64,000 bases of DNA, taken from the NCBI GenBank assembly GCA_963921195.1, contig OY992537.1, positions 147,677,841 through 147,741,840 on the forward strand. Direction: 5' to 3'. Positions 9,801-20,249 of the stretch are shown piece by piece (the stretch's first letter is position 1; every line of letters starts with the position of its first letter). The notes under the pieces are model-generated. The model did no database searches. It saw nothing but the letters and a program-made list of their open reading frames with translations, and was not told the origin of the DNA. This DNA comes from Pegoplata infirma. Taxonomy: Eukaryota; Arthropoda; Insecta; Diptera; Anthomyiidae. The position numbers were made by a program, and so were the translations under genes.

Positions 9801-11174
9801 AGAAAATCGATTAAGGATTCGAAGAAAATAAAAACTTTTGCTACAAGGACTAATACTTGTCAGACGGTAGTGCGTTGTGCTCTCTGTCAGGAGCAACATC
9901 CTTTGCGACTTTGTGCAACATTTTTACAAAAAAATGTGGAGGGGAGACTTGCGACAGTGAAAAGGCTCAAATGCTGTTCGAACTGTCTGGCAACATCCCA
10001 CGAATTTAAAGCTTGTAAGAGTGCAAATGTTTGTTTTTTGTGCAAACAAAAGCATCATTCGCTTTTACATCGGGATAATCAAGCTTCTGGATCTGGTACT
10101 TTTGTTCAACAAAACCCCCGTAGCGGTACTTTTGTACCACAAAACCCCCAAACCGGTACTTTTGTACCACAAAACCCCCAAAATGGTACTTTTGTACCAC
10201 AAAACCCCCGGAACAGTGCAGTTGTACCACTGAACCCCCAGAATAGTACATATGTACCACAAAACCCTCGCACTAATAATCCCGTAAATAATCCAGGAAG
10301 CTTTAATATCCAGACCCAAAATCAGACACAACCCCCTAATAACCCTGGAAATGGAGCATCTACATCAGCTGCAGCTGCTTCATTCCAAACATATGCAACT
10401 CATTTGGATTCCAATCCCTATTCCACAGTATTGCTGGGAACAACTCTGTGTGAAATTCATGTCAATGATATGAAATGCGCAGCTCGTGCTTTAATTGACC
10501 CAGCTTCTCAAGCCACTTTTATATCAAAAAAGTTGCAAAGAAAGTTGTCAATACCCACATTTTCTGCTCCAACGGCGCAGATAACTGGACTTAACGGGAG
10601 TTTGACAGCTACTTCATCAAAAATACGCTTTATTTCGATATGCTCAACAATCGATCCCAGTTTTGAAATTCGTACTGAAGCATATGTGGTGGAGAAGTTG
10701 ACTGGTCGTTTGCCATCGTGTTCATTTGCGAACATTATGAATTCAAATTTCCCTGAAATTTCAATGACTGATGTCAAATGCACCCGAATGGATCTTCTCC
10801 TCGGGGGAAATCTTTATTCTCACATTATATTACCCGATGTGAAAAAACACCCGGATGGCAACCTAGTCGCACAGAGAACAGTTTTCGGCTGGATTGTGAC
10901 TGGTAAAGTTTTTCACCCACAACCCCTAAATTCAGTTGAATCATATTTCAACCACATTGAGCTAAGCTCTCAACTCTCTCGGTTTTGGGAACTTGAAGAA
11001 GTTCCACAAGCGACACAATTGTCTGAAGCCGATGAGTATTGTGAAGAACTTTTCCAGTCGACAACTTATAGAAATCCAGATGGTCGCTATGTAGTCTCAC
11101 TTCCATTCCGGCGGGAATTTTCGAGTAATATATCTCTGGAAATTCTCGAAATGCGGCCTTGTCCCAATTCATGA
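9801..11174 (+). pseudogene. pol: BEL/Pao nucleocapsid and protease
   Basis: This continues the Gag frame past the TAG. The first ~80 codons carry the paired knuckles CALCQEQHPLRLC, CSNCLATSHEFKAC and CFLCKQKHHSLLH. A tandem-repeat linker follows (10095-10274). The aspartic protease core ALIDPASQ is at ~10488-10511, and TVFGWIVTG follows at ~10880. The frame ends at TGA just after 11170. A single-base loss near 11138 moves the reading into the frame that begins ~11135 and continues as RT, so the GNSRNAALSQF-like linker is read only after the shift. No slip heptamer is evident, so I treat it as a mutation and not a recoding site. Confidence 0.85.
10095..10274 (+). repeat. six 30-bp coding repeats in Gag-Pol linker
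   Basis: Six consecutive 30-bp units encode a decapeptide of the form GTFVPQNPxx. Units 2-4 are almost identical; 1, 5 and 6 are more diverged. They sit between nucleocapsid and protease, followed by a Q/N/P-rich low-complexity stretch. Confidence 0.9.
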
Positions 11175-12889
11175 GAAATGAAACTCGTCTTTTGAAAAAC
11201 CCCGAATTAAAATCACAATATGATAGTGTGATTGGCGAGTATCTTGAATTGGGTCACATGAGGGAAGTAGAATCTTCTACATCACGCTCTGCTGCATATT
11301 ATTTACCCCACCATGCAGTATTTAAACCTGATAGTGTTACTACCAAGCTTAGGGTAGTATTTAACGCTTCAAACCCGTCGTCTAATGGCGTAAGTTTGAA
11401 CAATATTTTGCACCCCGGTCCTGTATTACAGTCAGATTTAACGGTTTTAATTCTCCGTTGGCGACTTTACCGTTACGTTTTTAATGCCGATATTGAAAAA
11501 ATGTATCGACAAATTTTGATTCACCCCAATCAAACCCCCTTTCAGCGGATTTTATTCCGTAATAATCCCGAGGTCGACGTAAAGGATTATGAGCTTAATA
11601 CGGTGACGTTTGGAGTGAACTGTGCGCCGTATCTTGCAATTCGAACTCTTATACAATTGGCAAGAGAATGTGAAGCTCAAAATCCGGCGGCATCCGAAAT
11701 TTTGAAAACCCAGATGTACGTTGATGATGTACTAGCTGGCTCTCATGAGCTAGCGGACGCTTTTAAAAGACGAAATGAGCTTATTGAAGTTCTTGGGTCT
11801 GCTGGTTTTGTTCTTCGGAAATGGACTGCAAACCACATTCGTCTTTTAGAAAATTTACCCTGCGAGAATCTGTTAGATGCAGACTTCTTGAAATTTTCGG
11901 ATGCTAGTACAGCTAAGACCCTTGGCTTGCGATGGAACGCTGATAGTGACAGTTTTTATTTTAAACTCATATCGCAGCCAGGTAGGGATGTTGTTACAAA
12001 GCGTGCTGTCTTGTCAGAAATAGCAAAGCTATTCGACCCCGCCGGTTGGCTCTCTCCGAAAATTATTGTTGCAAAAATGATAATGCAACAAATATGGAAG
12101 GACAAGACGGATTGGGATGAATGCTTAAACCCCGTAACTCTAAAGCAATGGCACGCATTTTTAAGCGATTATAAAAATAATGAGAGAATTAACATTCCAA
12201 GATGGGTTAATTTTCACCCCGATTATGATATTGAGATCCACGGTTTTTGTGATGCTTCTGAAAAAGCATATGCTGCCACTCTTTATGTTCGCAGTACCTC
12301 CTCGTCTGAGGTAAAAACCCATTTACTCGCATCTAAGACGAAAGTAGCTCCTGTTAAATTTGAAACACTACCCCGTTTGGAGCTCTGTGGAGCTACATTA
12401 ATGGCAAATATGGTAGAATCGTTATGTGGTCAACTAAATCTAGCCAAGAACAAGATTTATCTGTGGACTGATTCTACCATTGTTTTATCTTGGCTCAAAA
12501 AACCCCCATGCCATTGGCCTACTTTTGTCAAGAACAGAGTGGCGCTTATTTTGAGTAAAGTTGGAAATGAGAATTGGTCTCATGTAGATTCCAAAGACAA
12601 CCCCGCCGATTTGGCAAGTCGTGGATCTCTCGCTAGCGATTTGATAAACAATTCGTTATGGTGGCACGGTCCGAAATGGTTGCAACAACCTAGGGAAAAC
12701 TGGCCACAGAAAACGTTTAATTATCATATTCATTTGGAAATTCAATCCCATCATGCGGAGATGAAAAAGCCTTTTGATATACTCGAACGATTCTCTGAAT
12801 TACCCCGTGCAATGCGAGTTGTAGCGTATTGGTTTAGGTGTTTGCACTATTTGCATACACGCACCAGTCTAAACGCTACTCCAAATATG
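11159..12889 (+). pseudogene. pol: BEL/Pao reverse transcriptase and RNase H
   Basis: The open frame runs from the frameshift to the gypsy insertion at 12890. The RT palm motifs include FNADIEKMYRQI (~residue 115) and the catalytic YVDD in QMYVDDVLAGSH (~residue 186). RNase H follows with GFCDASEKAYA (~362), LPRLELCGAT (~406), LWTDSTIVLSWL (~436) and DNPADLASRG (~481). It ends inside the RNase H-integrase linker, where codon AAT ATG abuts the gypsy LTR. The frame then runs a further 40 codons into the LTR before a chance stop, which has no biological meaning. The continuation resumes at 32810 in the same frame. Confidence 0.92.
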
Positions 12890-14969
12890 TGTAACGGATG
12901 GGTGTCATGTAAAGCAGTGGCACTCTGGGCTTTTACGCTGCGGCTTAAGCTCGTCGGAAATGGGCTGGTTCTTTCTGCTTTCATCCCGTTAACATTTAAA
13001 AAAAATTAAAGTGCCAGATGGTTCCGAACTAGATTACATAAAACAATTGACGATTACACAAATTTCACTTCAAGTATTCAAACATACGGACGGACATTCT
13101 ACAATTGACAATTTTGCATGAATATGATTTGAATCTGACTATTAGGACCAGATGGGAACGATCCTCTAGGCAACCCTCCCGCTATATGACCAATGGTGAT
13201 CATCCATTTGAGGTTTTAGTGTGCCTGAAATGAACTAAAAAAAACCTCCCTTGAAACTACTCTCTTTCTTTACAACAGCTACATACTCAACCTTTTGGAC
13301 ACTAGTTAACACAAATCAGACATATTTATACATGTTTACATAAGTTCATAAATAAATTCCATTTTTATTATGCGTAAACTTAAACTAAAACTATGATAAT
13401 ACAAATTTTCTCTTATTTTAGGGATAGACTAAGTGTGTTTTCAAAATTATACATTATTGCAAATTATTAAAGTAGGGTTTGGTACCAAATTTATTAATCT
13501 GTGGTTATGTAGGAATATTAATAGTATGTAGAGTTATTCTTTAAGTTATTAAGGATTTTGCATACTGATAAATGAAATCAATAAAGAAAATAATTATATG
13601 TATTTTTGGGGTATTTTAAAAGGCATGAAATTTTAATATAATATTTGAAGTCAATAATAGTGTTTTGGATTATTGATTTGATTTATCAGTAATCATTATT
13701 TTAATTCTTTTTTTTTTTGTAAGTATTTTTTTTTGAATTTCAGATTAGTATTATGGGTAAATGTAGGGTTAAGTGTAAGTATATAGTTAGAACATAAGTT
13801 TACGTTTTTAGGCAATCATAAGAATATGTGTTAAGTTAACGATTGTTAACAATCTTCTAAGCAATTACTTTTCTTTGTTATAAGTCTCAATAATTCGTAT
13901 TCAAGCTTTTGTTTTTATAGGGTTGTGCAATTGATATAAAGTTGTTGGTTGGGTTATGTCATCTAAGGTATTTAAAATCGATACGCGGTGAGTTTGAGGT
14001 TAGGTTCCACGTGTATGAATTCGGATTATATAACCTCCGATACACACACGAGGCTTTTTCTCGTTGTTTCTTTTTTTTACGGTTTTTACTAATTTTTTGT
14101 GTGATTTGAACTACCGAGAACACACTGTATTTTTTTTAATGCGTTCCACTTTATTATTTGTATTCATACAGTACTCAAGGTTTTTGTACTCACTGTTTTA
14201 GCAAATTCTTGATCCGTAAAATAGGGGGAAAAATCTCAAGATAATTGTGGTACCGCGTGGAGATTCCAGATGGGGCCACTGTCTTTCTATAAATTCTTCG
14301 GTATTTCTCGCACAAGGTTAATTCACAATATCCTATATGTTGGGATGGCGTAATTTTTGTTAAAAATCAAATTTTTCTTTTGTTGGCAAATTTAATTTTG
14401 AATTCATTTTGATATCCTTACCCGAGATTGATCCTAACTTGACACTAAATCTGATATAGAATTGGATTTAATCGCTTTTCCAATAAAACCGTAAGACCGG
14501 TGATTGATATAATAAATTTATTATCTTTCCTGTCCGGGATTCAATGGTTGTCGTATTCTTTTATAAAAATCGTAAGATCAAATAATTAGTATTTGCCGGG
14601 GAAAGGATGTTCCTTTCTTAATTATTTTTTTTTTTTACTGAATAATTAGAGATTTTCGAATTTGAAATTTTTTGATTCTGTTCGTTTTGAGTGTTCTAAT
14701 TGGAATGCGCCGTCTCGTGGTATGAAAAGCGCGTGTGAAATAAATCATGTACCTTTTTAATACAACTCCGTGATTTCTAAGACTTTCTTATTTACAAAGT
14801 TGGTAACAGTGGGAATAGTGTCATTGTGATTAAAAGTGAGTTGTAGAAAAAAAAGAAGAAGGTGCTTGACTAAAATTTTCGGTATTCTGTTTTCATTTTT
14901 AAACTTTATAGTTTTTTGATTCTAAAAAAAACTGTTCTATTAATTTAATTGTTTAGCGCAGCCGTCACA
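12890..14969 (-). repeat. 3' LTR of gypsy element
   Basis: TGTAACGG...CGTCACA on the plus strand, 2080 bp. It matches the LTR at 30812-32808 (1997 bp), but carries an extra ~83 bp (about 14335-14418) absent from the other LTR copies. That insertion and scattered substitutions show the LTRs have diverged since integration. Confidence 0.92.
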
Positions 14970-16351
14970 AAGCCAGCTTCTTTTGTGCCACTTGTGCAAC
15001 AAAAGGAGTTGGGAACATGTATAACACTAGAACGGTAAGCGTCTTTTTTTTTTTTTTTTTTTTAGATTTGCACTAACTGACAACGAAATAAAAATAAAAA
15101 AAATTGTCCTTGTGGCTAGGACAATATCGTTGGGTTGCAGTCTGACTACCTGTTTTTTTTTTTTTTTACGGATTTATCATCTATAATTCATCGTTAATAT
15201 TGCATGTGCACTCGCAGTATCATTTTAAAAATTATAGACAAAATAAAGATGTTAAAAGGACTTAAGATTGTTCCAGTAAAAAAATGTCTAATCACTTCTC
15301 ATTCAACTTGTTTGAACCAAAAGTTTACGGCGGCCGTTTAACGTCGTTAATCCACTCGGCCGATATCTTTGTTTAACACTTGCTTCAAATAAATACATGA
15401 GTCAGCTGTTGTTTATTATTGTATTTGGTTTGTTATATTTTGCTAAGGATTTTTTTTTTTCTAAATAAGGAAATTTAAACTCTTTCTGGTTAATTGAATG
15501 GATTACGTTTTCCATTATGGCTAGTATAAAAAAAATGCTATTGTATCAGCTAAACCAAAAGGTATGTATCTTAAAACAGATTGCTGTGTACTTATTTAAA
15601 TGGAGTTATTTTCTTTTTCCCTTACAGACTAAGGCCTTTATTCATAATACTTAAAGTGTACTTAAAGTAGGTTTATTTGACAAATATTCATGCAATATCA
15701 GTCAAATAAACCTACATTAGATTTAATTTACTCATTATGAATAGCCCAGTTAAAAAAAACCACCTCTAATATTGAATATGAAAGATTAACAATAATGTGC
15801 CTACACAATGGATTCTTATGTATGAGTTAGTTAAGATTTCCTTTCACACTATTTAATGGCGTGTTCCAACCAAAAATTACCTTTTGCAGTTAACTTTAAC
15901 CAAGGCAACGGACGATTAAGTAGTATTCTATATGGAGGGGTACACTTATTTGTTTATGTTGTCACTAATCAAACAAAGTATTCGAGATACCGTGCCTTTC
16001 AAGTAGAGACGAACGTAGTTCATCGCTCAATTTTCTTCCCCTTTAAATGAGTGAAACTAAATCGGATTTGCCCTTTCAAGACCGGTATTTGATGAAAATT
16101 GTGTATATTTTTGAGATGTCTGTTTTTTTCTCATGTTAATTAAAAGTTTGTTTTTTTTTTCAGACAATTTTACGGCTGGATCCTGAACGATAACCGACCA
16201 AGCGCTACGGTTTACAAGCGGATGGAATTGAACAAATTACATGTAAGCCCTCTTTTAAATGTTTATTACGTCATTTAAAATCAAGTTAATAAAGCGAACA
16301 AAAAAAAAAACTCTTATTTGATGGTTCGTATTTTGTTACTGATTTATTTAT
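14970..16351 (-). other. gypsy 3' noncoding region, left arm
   Basis: Between the 91-codon ORF and the 3' LTR. It contains a 115-bp MITE (15633-15747). On the opposite (plus) strand an exon-like 79-nt segment (16163-16241) is flanked by polypyrimidine-CAG and GTAAGC. The whole region is repeated inverted at 18865-20249. A 64-codon plus-strand frame at 15856 is present in both arms but resembles nothing I know. Confidence 0.6.
15633..15747. mobile_element. MITE with TTATTCATAA ends
   Basis: Inverted repeats of the form GGCCTTTATTCATAATAC and ATTATGAATAGCCC, with inner AGGTTTATTTGAC blocks. The mirrored copy is at 19475-19589 and a relative at 59233-59346, proving a dispersed family. Confidence 0.65.
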
Positions 16352-16627
16352 TCACATCTGTAGGTAATTTTCAGCTTTTTTACATGTTGTTATAAGTTCT
16401 TCGATATTATTGATATTGAAAGGACATAAGAGTTCAGCCAAGTTTTTCTTTAGATTTTGCTTTACTATTTTAACGAGGCCCTTTTCTGGAATTTGGGTTT
16501 TCATTTTGTTATATAGCTGTGTTATTTCTGCCAGAAAATTATCTACGCTCTCGTCTGAGTTTTGTACTCGCTCCATCATCCGTGTTAGGATTTCTTGGTC
16601 GCTTGTTTTTGTACTTTTGTCTACCAT
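16352..16627 (-). CDS. 91-aa Gag-capsid-like ORF downstream of pol (left arm)
   Basis: The protein is homologous to the C-terminal part of this element's own Gag capsid. ESVDNFLAEITQLYNKM here matches ESVDTYLNEITKLNSMM in Gag (about 28620-28730). Both continue with a LV..VK.NLK segment and finish with a CRK.E..L-like helix. It lacks zinc knuckles and the capsid N-terminal half. The start ATG follows TTAAAA, and a possible 3' splice site (AG at 16670-16671, minus strand, after a T-rich tract) lies ~40 bases upstream. The identical protein is encoded at 18589-18864. By analogy with the truncated Gag p22 of yeast Ty1 it could interfere with particle assembly; that is inference. Confidence 0.7.
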   Translation of the reverse strand: MVDKSTKTSDQEILTRMMERVQNSDESVDNFLAEITQLYNKMKTQIPEKGLVKIVKQNLKKNLAELLCPFNINNIEELITTCKKAENYLQM

Positions 16628-16744
16628 TTTTAAGCTTTAGTTCTTTGTACTTTCCGAGCGATAGTTACCCTTAAAATAGAATAAATTTAGATTCAAATCG
16701 TGCCTTTAACAAACAATTTTAAATTTTTATGAGTGACTTAATTT

Positions 16745-17299
16745 GCAATTGCCATTGGCGTAGATAGCCCTGTCTGGGGGGGGCTTAGCCCCCCCCAGAA
16801 AAATTTTAGCCCCCCCCAGAATTTTAATCATTCAAAATTTTTTTTTTTATAATTTAATGATTTTTAACTTCAGGAAAGCATTTTAACTTCTTTGATTTAA
16901 AAAAATTTCTAAATTCTAAGGGGTTTTTTATAGACAAAAGTTATTGGAAGAAAGAATCTGACAATTTTGACTAATAATCATCAACTTTTGCAATCATCAG
17001 AACTTTCTCTTGAAAAAAATCAAGTAATCTAATGATTTTACTATAGGAAAAACATTAAAAATCTTTCATTCTCAAAACGTATCTGGGAGTTCTAAATTTC
17101 CGAAAAATTTTCAGAATCAAAATTTGTTAAAAAAAAATATGAATTTTTAACCGCCTTCGGGGGCATTCGATTTTAGGACACCTTTAGGAATAGGTCTGGG
17201 GTTTTCTATTAAAAAAAATACCAAAAAACTCAAAAAAATCTAGGGGGGCTTTAGCCCCCCCCCCCAGAAATGTTGGCTTCCTACGCCAATGGCAATTGC
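16745..17299. mobile_element. 555-bp MITE with GGGGGCT-rich subtermini
   Basis: Terminal repeats GCAATTGCCATTGGCGTAG and CTACGCCAATGGCAATTGC, with C/G-homopolymer runs near each end (AGCCCCCCCC). An internally deleted relative sits at 18385-18471. I could not define the target duplication. It lies between integrase and the Gag-like ORF. Confidence 0.75.
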
Positions 17300-17383
17300 T
17301 GAAAACACTATACGGTCAATGGTTTAAAAGGAACGTGTACTTTAAAAATAAAATTTTGTTTGTTATTCAAAACGATTTTCTTT

Positions 17384-18384
17384 TTAAAACTTGAGGTGTT
17401 GCGCGTGTATTGTCCCTATCAATTGGCCTTTTAGGTTTTCAACCTCGTATAAATTTTTACCCACAGGTTTTCGGATTCTACATTTTAACCAGGGTTTACA
17501 CAATTTAGCGTTTATCCCTTTTGAAAAGTTACTTTGAATAAAATTTTTTCTGTATACTTCCTGTCCGATTTTAAAGCTTACTTCCCTAGCCCTTTTGTTA
17601 TATGTTTTTGCGTTTTTCTCATAGGACTCATGGAGTTTTTCTTTAATTTTATCTTGTAAAATCTGCATTTTAGAAGCTTTCGGTAGCGTTAACATTTCGC
17701 CATCGCTTAATGCTCCTATTTTTTTTAGAATTTGGTAGGATTGGGCGTGGGTTATCATATTGTAACCAAATAAGGCACAATAAGGGGTTAGGCCTGTCGA
17801 GGAGTGGATAGTAGCTCTAAGCGAACATTCAATATGAGATAAATTTTCATCCCATCTACTTTGGTCATTTTGAAGAAAGGTTCGGACACTACTTAGGATT
17901 GACTGGTTTACCCTTTCACTCGCGTTGGACTGTGGGGCATATATCGCAGAGCGCATATGGTATATTCCATATAAATTCATCAGTTCTTTAAACGCTTCAC
18001 TGGTGAATTGTTTGCCATTGTCCGAGTGCAATGTTTCGGGAACACCGAATTTATGGAATACCTCAGCTGTTAGAAATTTCGTTACAGCTTTCGTGGTGGC
18101 TTTAGCCATCGCCTTAAGCAACACGAATTTCGTCATATGGTCTAAAACGATGAATATATGGGTATTTCCGCTACGAGTTCTTGGGTAGGGGCCTAGAAAG
18201 TCTACATAGATCTTCTGAAATGGTCGTTCGGTCTTAACCTCTTGTCCCATAGTTGGTCTCAACGTTTGTTTTGGGTGTTTATTTTCTTTACAGGGCTGGC
18301 AATTTCTTATAAAGTTTCTAACGTCTGATGATAAAGTTGGCCAATAGAATAGTTCTCTAATATTGTAAATGGTTTTAGCTGTGC
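17384..18384 (-). pseudogene. pol: gypsy integrase, C-terminal portion of split pol
   Basis: Retroviral-type integrase that would insert element DNA. The frame is open from 18384, above the first internal ATG at 18262. It starts FSTAKTIYNIRELFYWP, the part following the zinc-binding histidines, then has the CQPC pair. Catalytic residues are D in IYVDFLGP, D in LHSDNGKQF and E in NASERVNQSI. The C-terminal domain ends HAQHLKF. The missing N-terminal H...CHAG half is at 25792-25830, and joining the two ends gives an uninterrupted reading, so the 18385-25791 block is a secondary insertion. I see no chromodomain. Confidence 0.88.
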
Positions 18385-18471
18385 TAAAGCCCCCCTAGAT
18401 TTTTTTGAGTTTTTTGGTATTTTTTTTAATAGAAAACCCCAGACAGGGCTATCTACGCCAATGGCAATTGC
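18385..18471. mobile_element. internally deleted copy of the GCAATTGCC MITE
   Basis: It corresponds to two non-adjacent parts of the MITE at 16745-17299, reverse-complemented: a segment around 17195-17257 joined to 16745-16780. It sits exactly at the left breakpoint of the secondary block, so the rearrangement broke within this MITE. Confidence 0.7.
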
Positions 18472-18588
18472 AAATTAAGTCACTCATAAAAATTTAAAAT
18501 TGTTTGTTAAAGGCAGGATTTGATTCTAAATTTATTCTATTTTAAGGGTAACTATCGCTCGGAAAGTACAAAGAACTAAAGCTTAAAA

Positions 18589-18864
18589 ATGGTAGACAAA
18601 AGTACAAAAACAAGCGACCAAGAAATCCTAACACGGATGATGGAGCGAGTACAAAACTCAGACGAGAGCGTAGATAATTTTCTGGCAGAAATAACACAGC
18701 TATATAACAAAATGAAAACCCAAATTCCAGAAAAGGGCCTCGTTAAAATAGTAAAGCAAAATCTAAAGAAAAACTTGGCTGAACTCTTATGTCCTTTCAA
18801 TATCAATAATATCGAAGAACTTATAACAACATGTAAAAAAGCTGAAAATTACCTACAGATGTGA
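18589..18864 (+). CDS. 91-aa Gag-capsid-like ORF (right arm)
   Basis: It has the same protein sequence as the ORF at 16352-16627, in the inverted arm. A candidate 3' splice site TTCTATTTTAAG lies at 18535-18546, ~43 bases upstream of the ATG. The element leader has a matching donor consensus (GTAAGT, 22331-22336 in this orientation). Preservation of a full-length frame in both arms is compatible with recent duplication and does not prove selection. Confidence 0.7.
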   Translation: MVDKSTKTSDQEILTRMMERVQNSDESVDNFLAEITQLYNKMKTQIPEKGLVKIVKQNLKKNLAELLCPFNINNIEELITTCKKAENYLQM

Positions 18865-20249
18865 ATAAATAAATCAGTAACAAAATACGAACCATCAAAT
18901 AAGAGTTTTTTTTTTTTTGTTCGCTTTATTAACTTGATTTTAAATGACGTAATAAACATTTAAAAGAGGGCTTACATGTAATTTGTTCAATTCCATCCGC
19001 TTGTAAACCGTAGCGCTTGGTCGGTTATCGTTCAGGATCCAGCCGTAAAATTGTCTGAAAAAAAAAAAAAAAAACTTTTAATTAACATGAGAAAAAAACA
19101 GACATCTCAAAAATATACACAATTTTCATCAAATACCGGTCTTGAAAGGGCAAATCCGATTTAGTTTCACTCATTTAAAGGGGAAGAAAATTGAGCGATG
19201 AACTACGTTCGTCTCTACTTGAAAGGCACGGTATCTCGAATACTTTGTTTGATTAGTGACAACATAAACAAATAAGTGTACCCCTCCATATAGAATACTA
19301 CTTAATCGTCCGTTGCCTTGGTTAAAGTTAACTGCAAAAGGTAATTTTTGGTTGGAACACGCCATTAAATAGTGTGAAAGGAAATCTTAACTAACTCATA
19401 CATAAGAATCCATTGTGTAGGCACATTATTGTTAATCTTTCATATTCAATATTAGAGGTGGTTTTTTTTTAACTGGGCTATTCATAATGAGTAAATTAAA
19501 TCTAATGTAGGTTTATTTGACTGATATTGCATGAATATTTGTCAAATAAACCTACTTTAAGTACACTTTAAGTATTATGAATAAAGGCCTTAGTCTGTAA
19601 GGGAAAAAGAAAATAACTCCATTTAAATAAGTACACTGCAATCTGTTTTAAGATACATACCTTTTGGTTTAGCTGATACAATAGCATTTTTTTATACTAG
19701 CCATAATGGAAAACGTAATCCATTCAATTAACCAGAAAGAGTTTAAATTTCCTTATTTAGAAAAAAAAAAATCCTTAGCAAAATATAACAAACCAAATAC
19801 AATAATAAACAACAGCTGACTCATGTATTTATTTGAAGCAAGTGTTAAACAAAGATATCGGCCGAGTGGATTAACGACGTTAAACGGCCGCCGTAAACTT
19901 TTGGTTCAAACAAGTTGAATGAGAAGTGATTAGACATTTTTTTACTGGAACAATCTTAAGTCCTTTTAACATCTTTATTTTGTCTATAATTTTTAAAATG
20001 ATACTGCGAGTGCACATGCAATATTAACGATGAATTATAGATGATAAATCCGTAAAAAAAAAAAAAAACAGGTAGTCAGACTGCAACCCAACGATATTGT
20101 CCTAGCCACAAGGACAATTTTTTTTATTTTTATTTCGTTGTCAGTTAGTGCAAATCTAAAAAAAAAAAAAAAAAAGACGCTTACCGTTCTAGTGTTATAC
20201 ATGTTCCCAACTCCTTTTGTTGCACAAGTGGCACAAAAGAAGCTGGCTT
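18865..20249 (+). other. gypsy 3' noncoding region, right arm
   Basis: Inverted copy of 14970-16351 with small differences, mainly homopolymer lengths. It includes the MITE copy 19475-19589 and abuts the LTR at 20250. Confidence 0.7.
19475..19589. mobile_element. MITE with TTATTCATAA ends, mirrored copy
   Basis: Reverse complement of 15633-15747, carried along in the inverted duplication and not an independent insertion. Confidence 0.65.

Noticed and set aside
14995..15065. Short intron on plus strand
   Set aside because: The GTAAGC...TTTAG pair is only ~50 bp with a homopolymer T tract and lies antisense to the element; evidence is too thin to annotate as a gene.
15856..16050. 64-codon ORF in gypsy 3' region
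   Set aside because: Present in both arms only because of the inverted duplication; no recognisable domain and antisense to the element.
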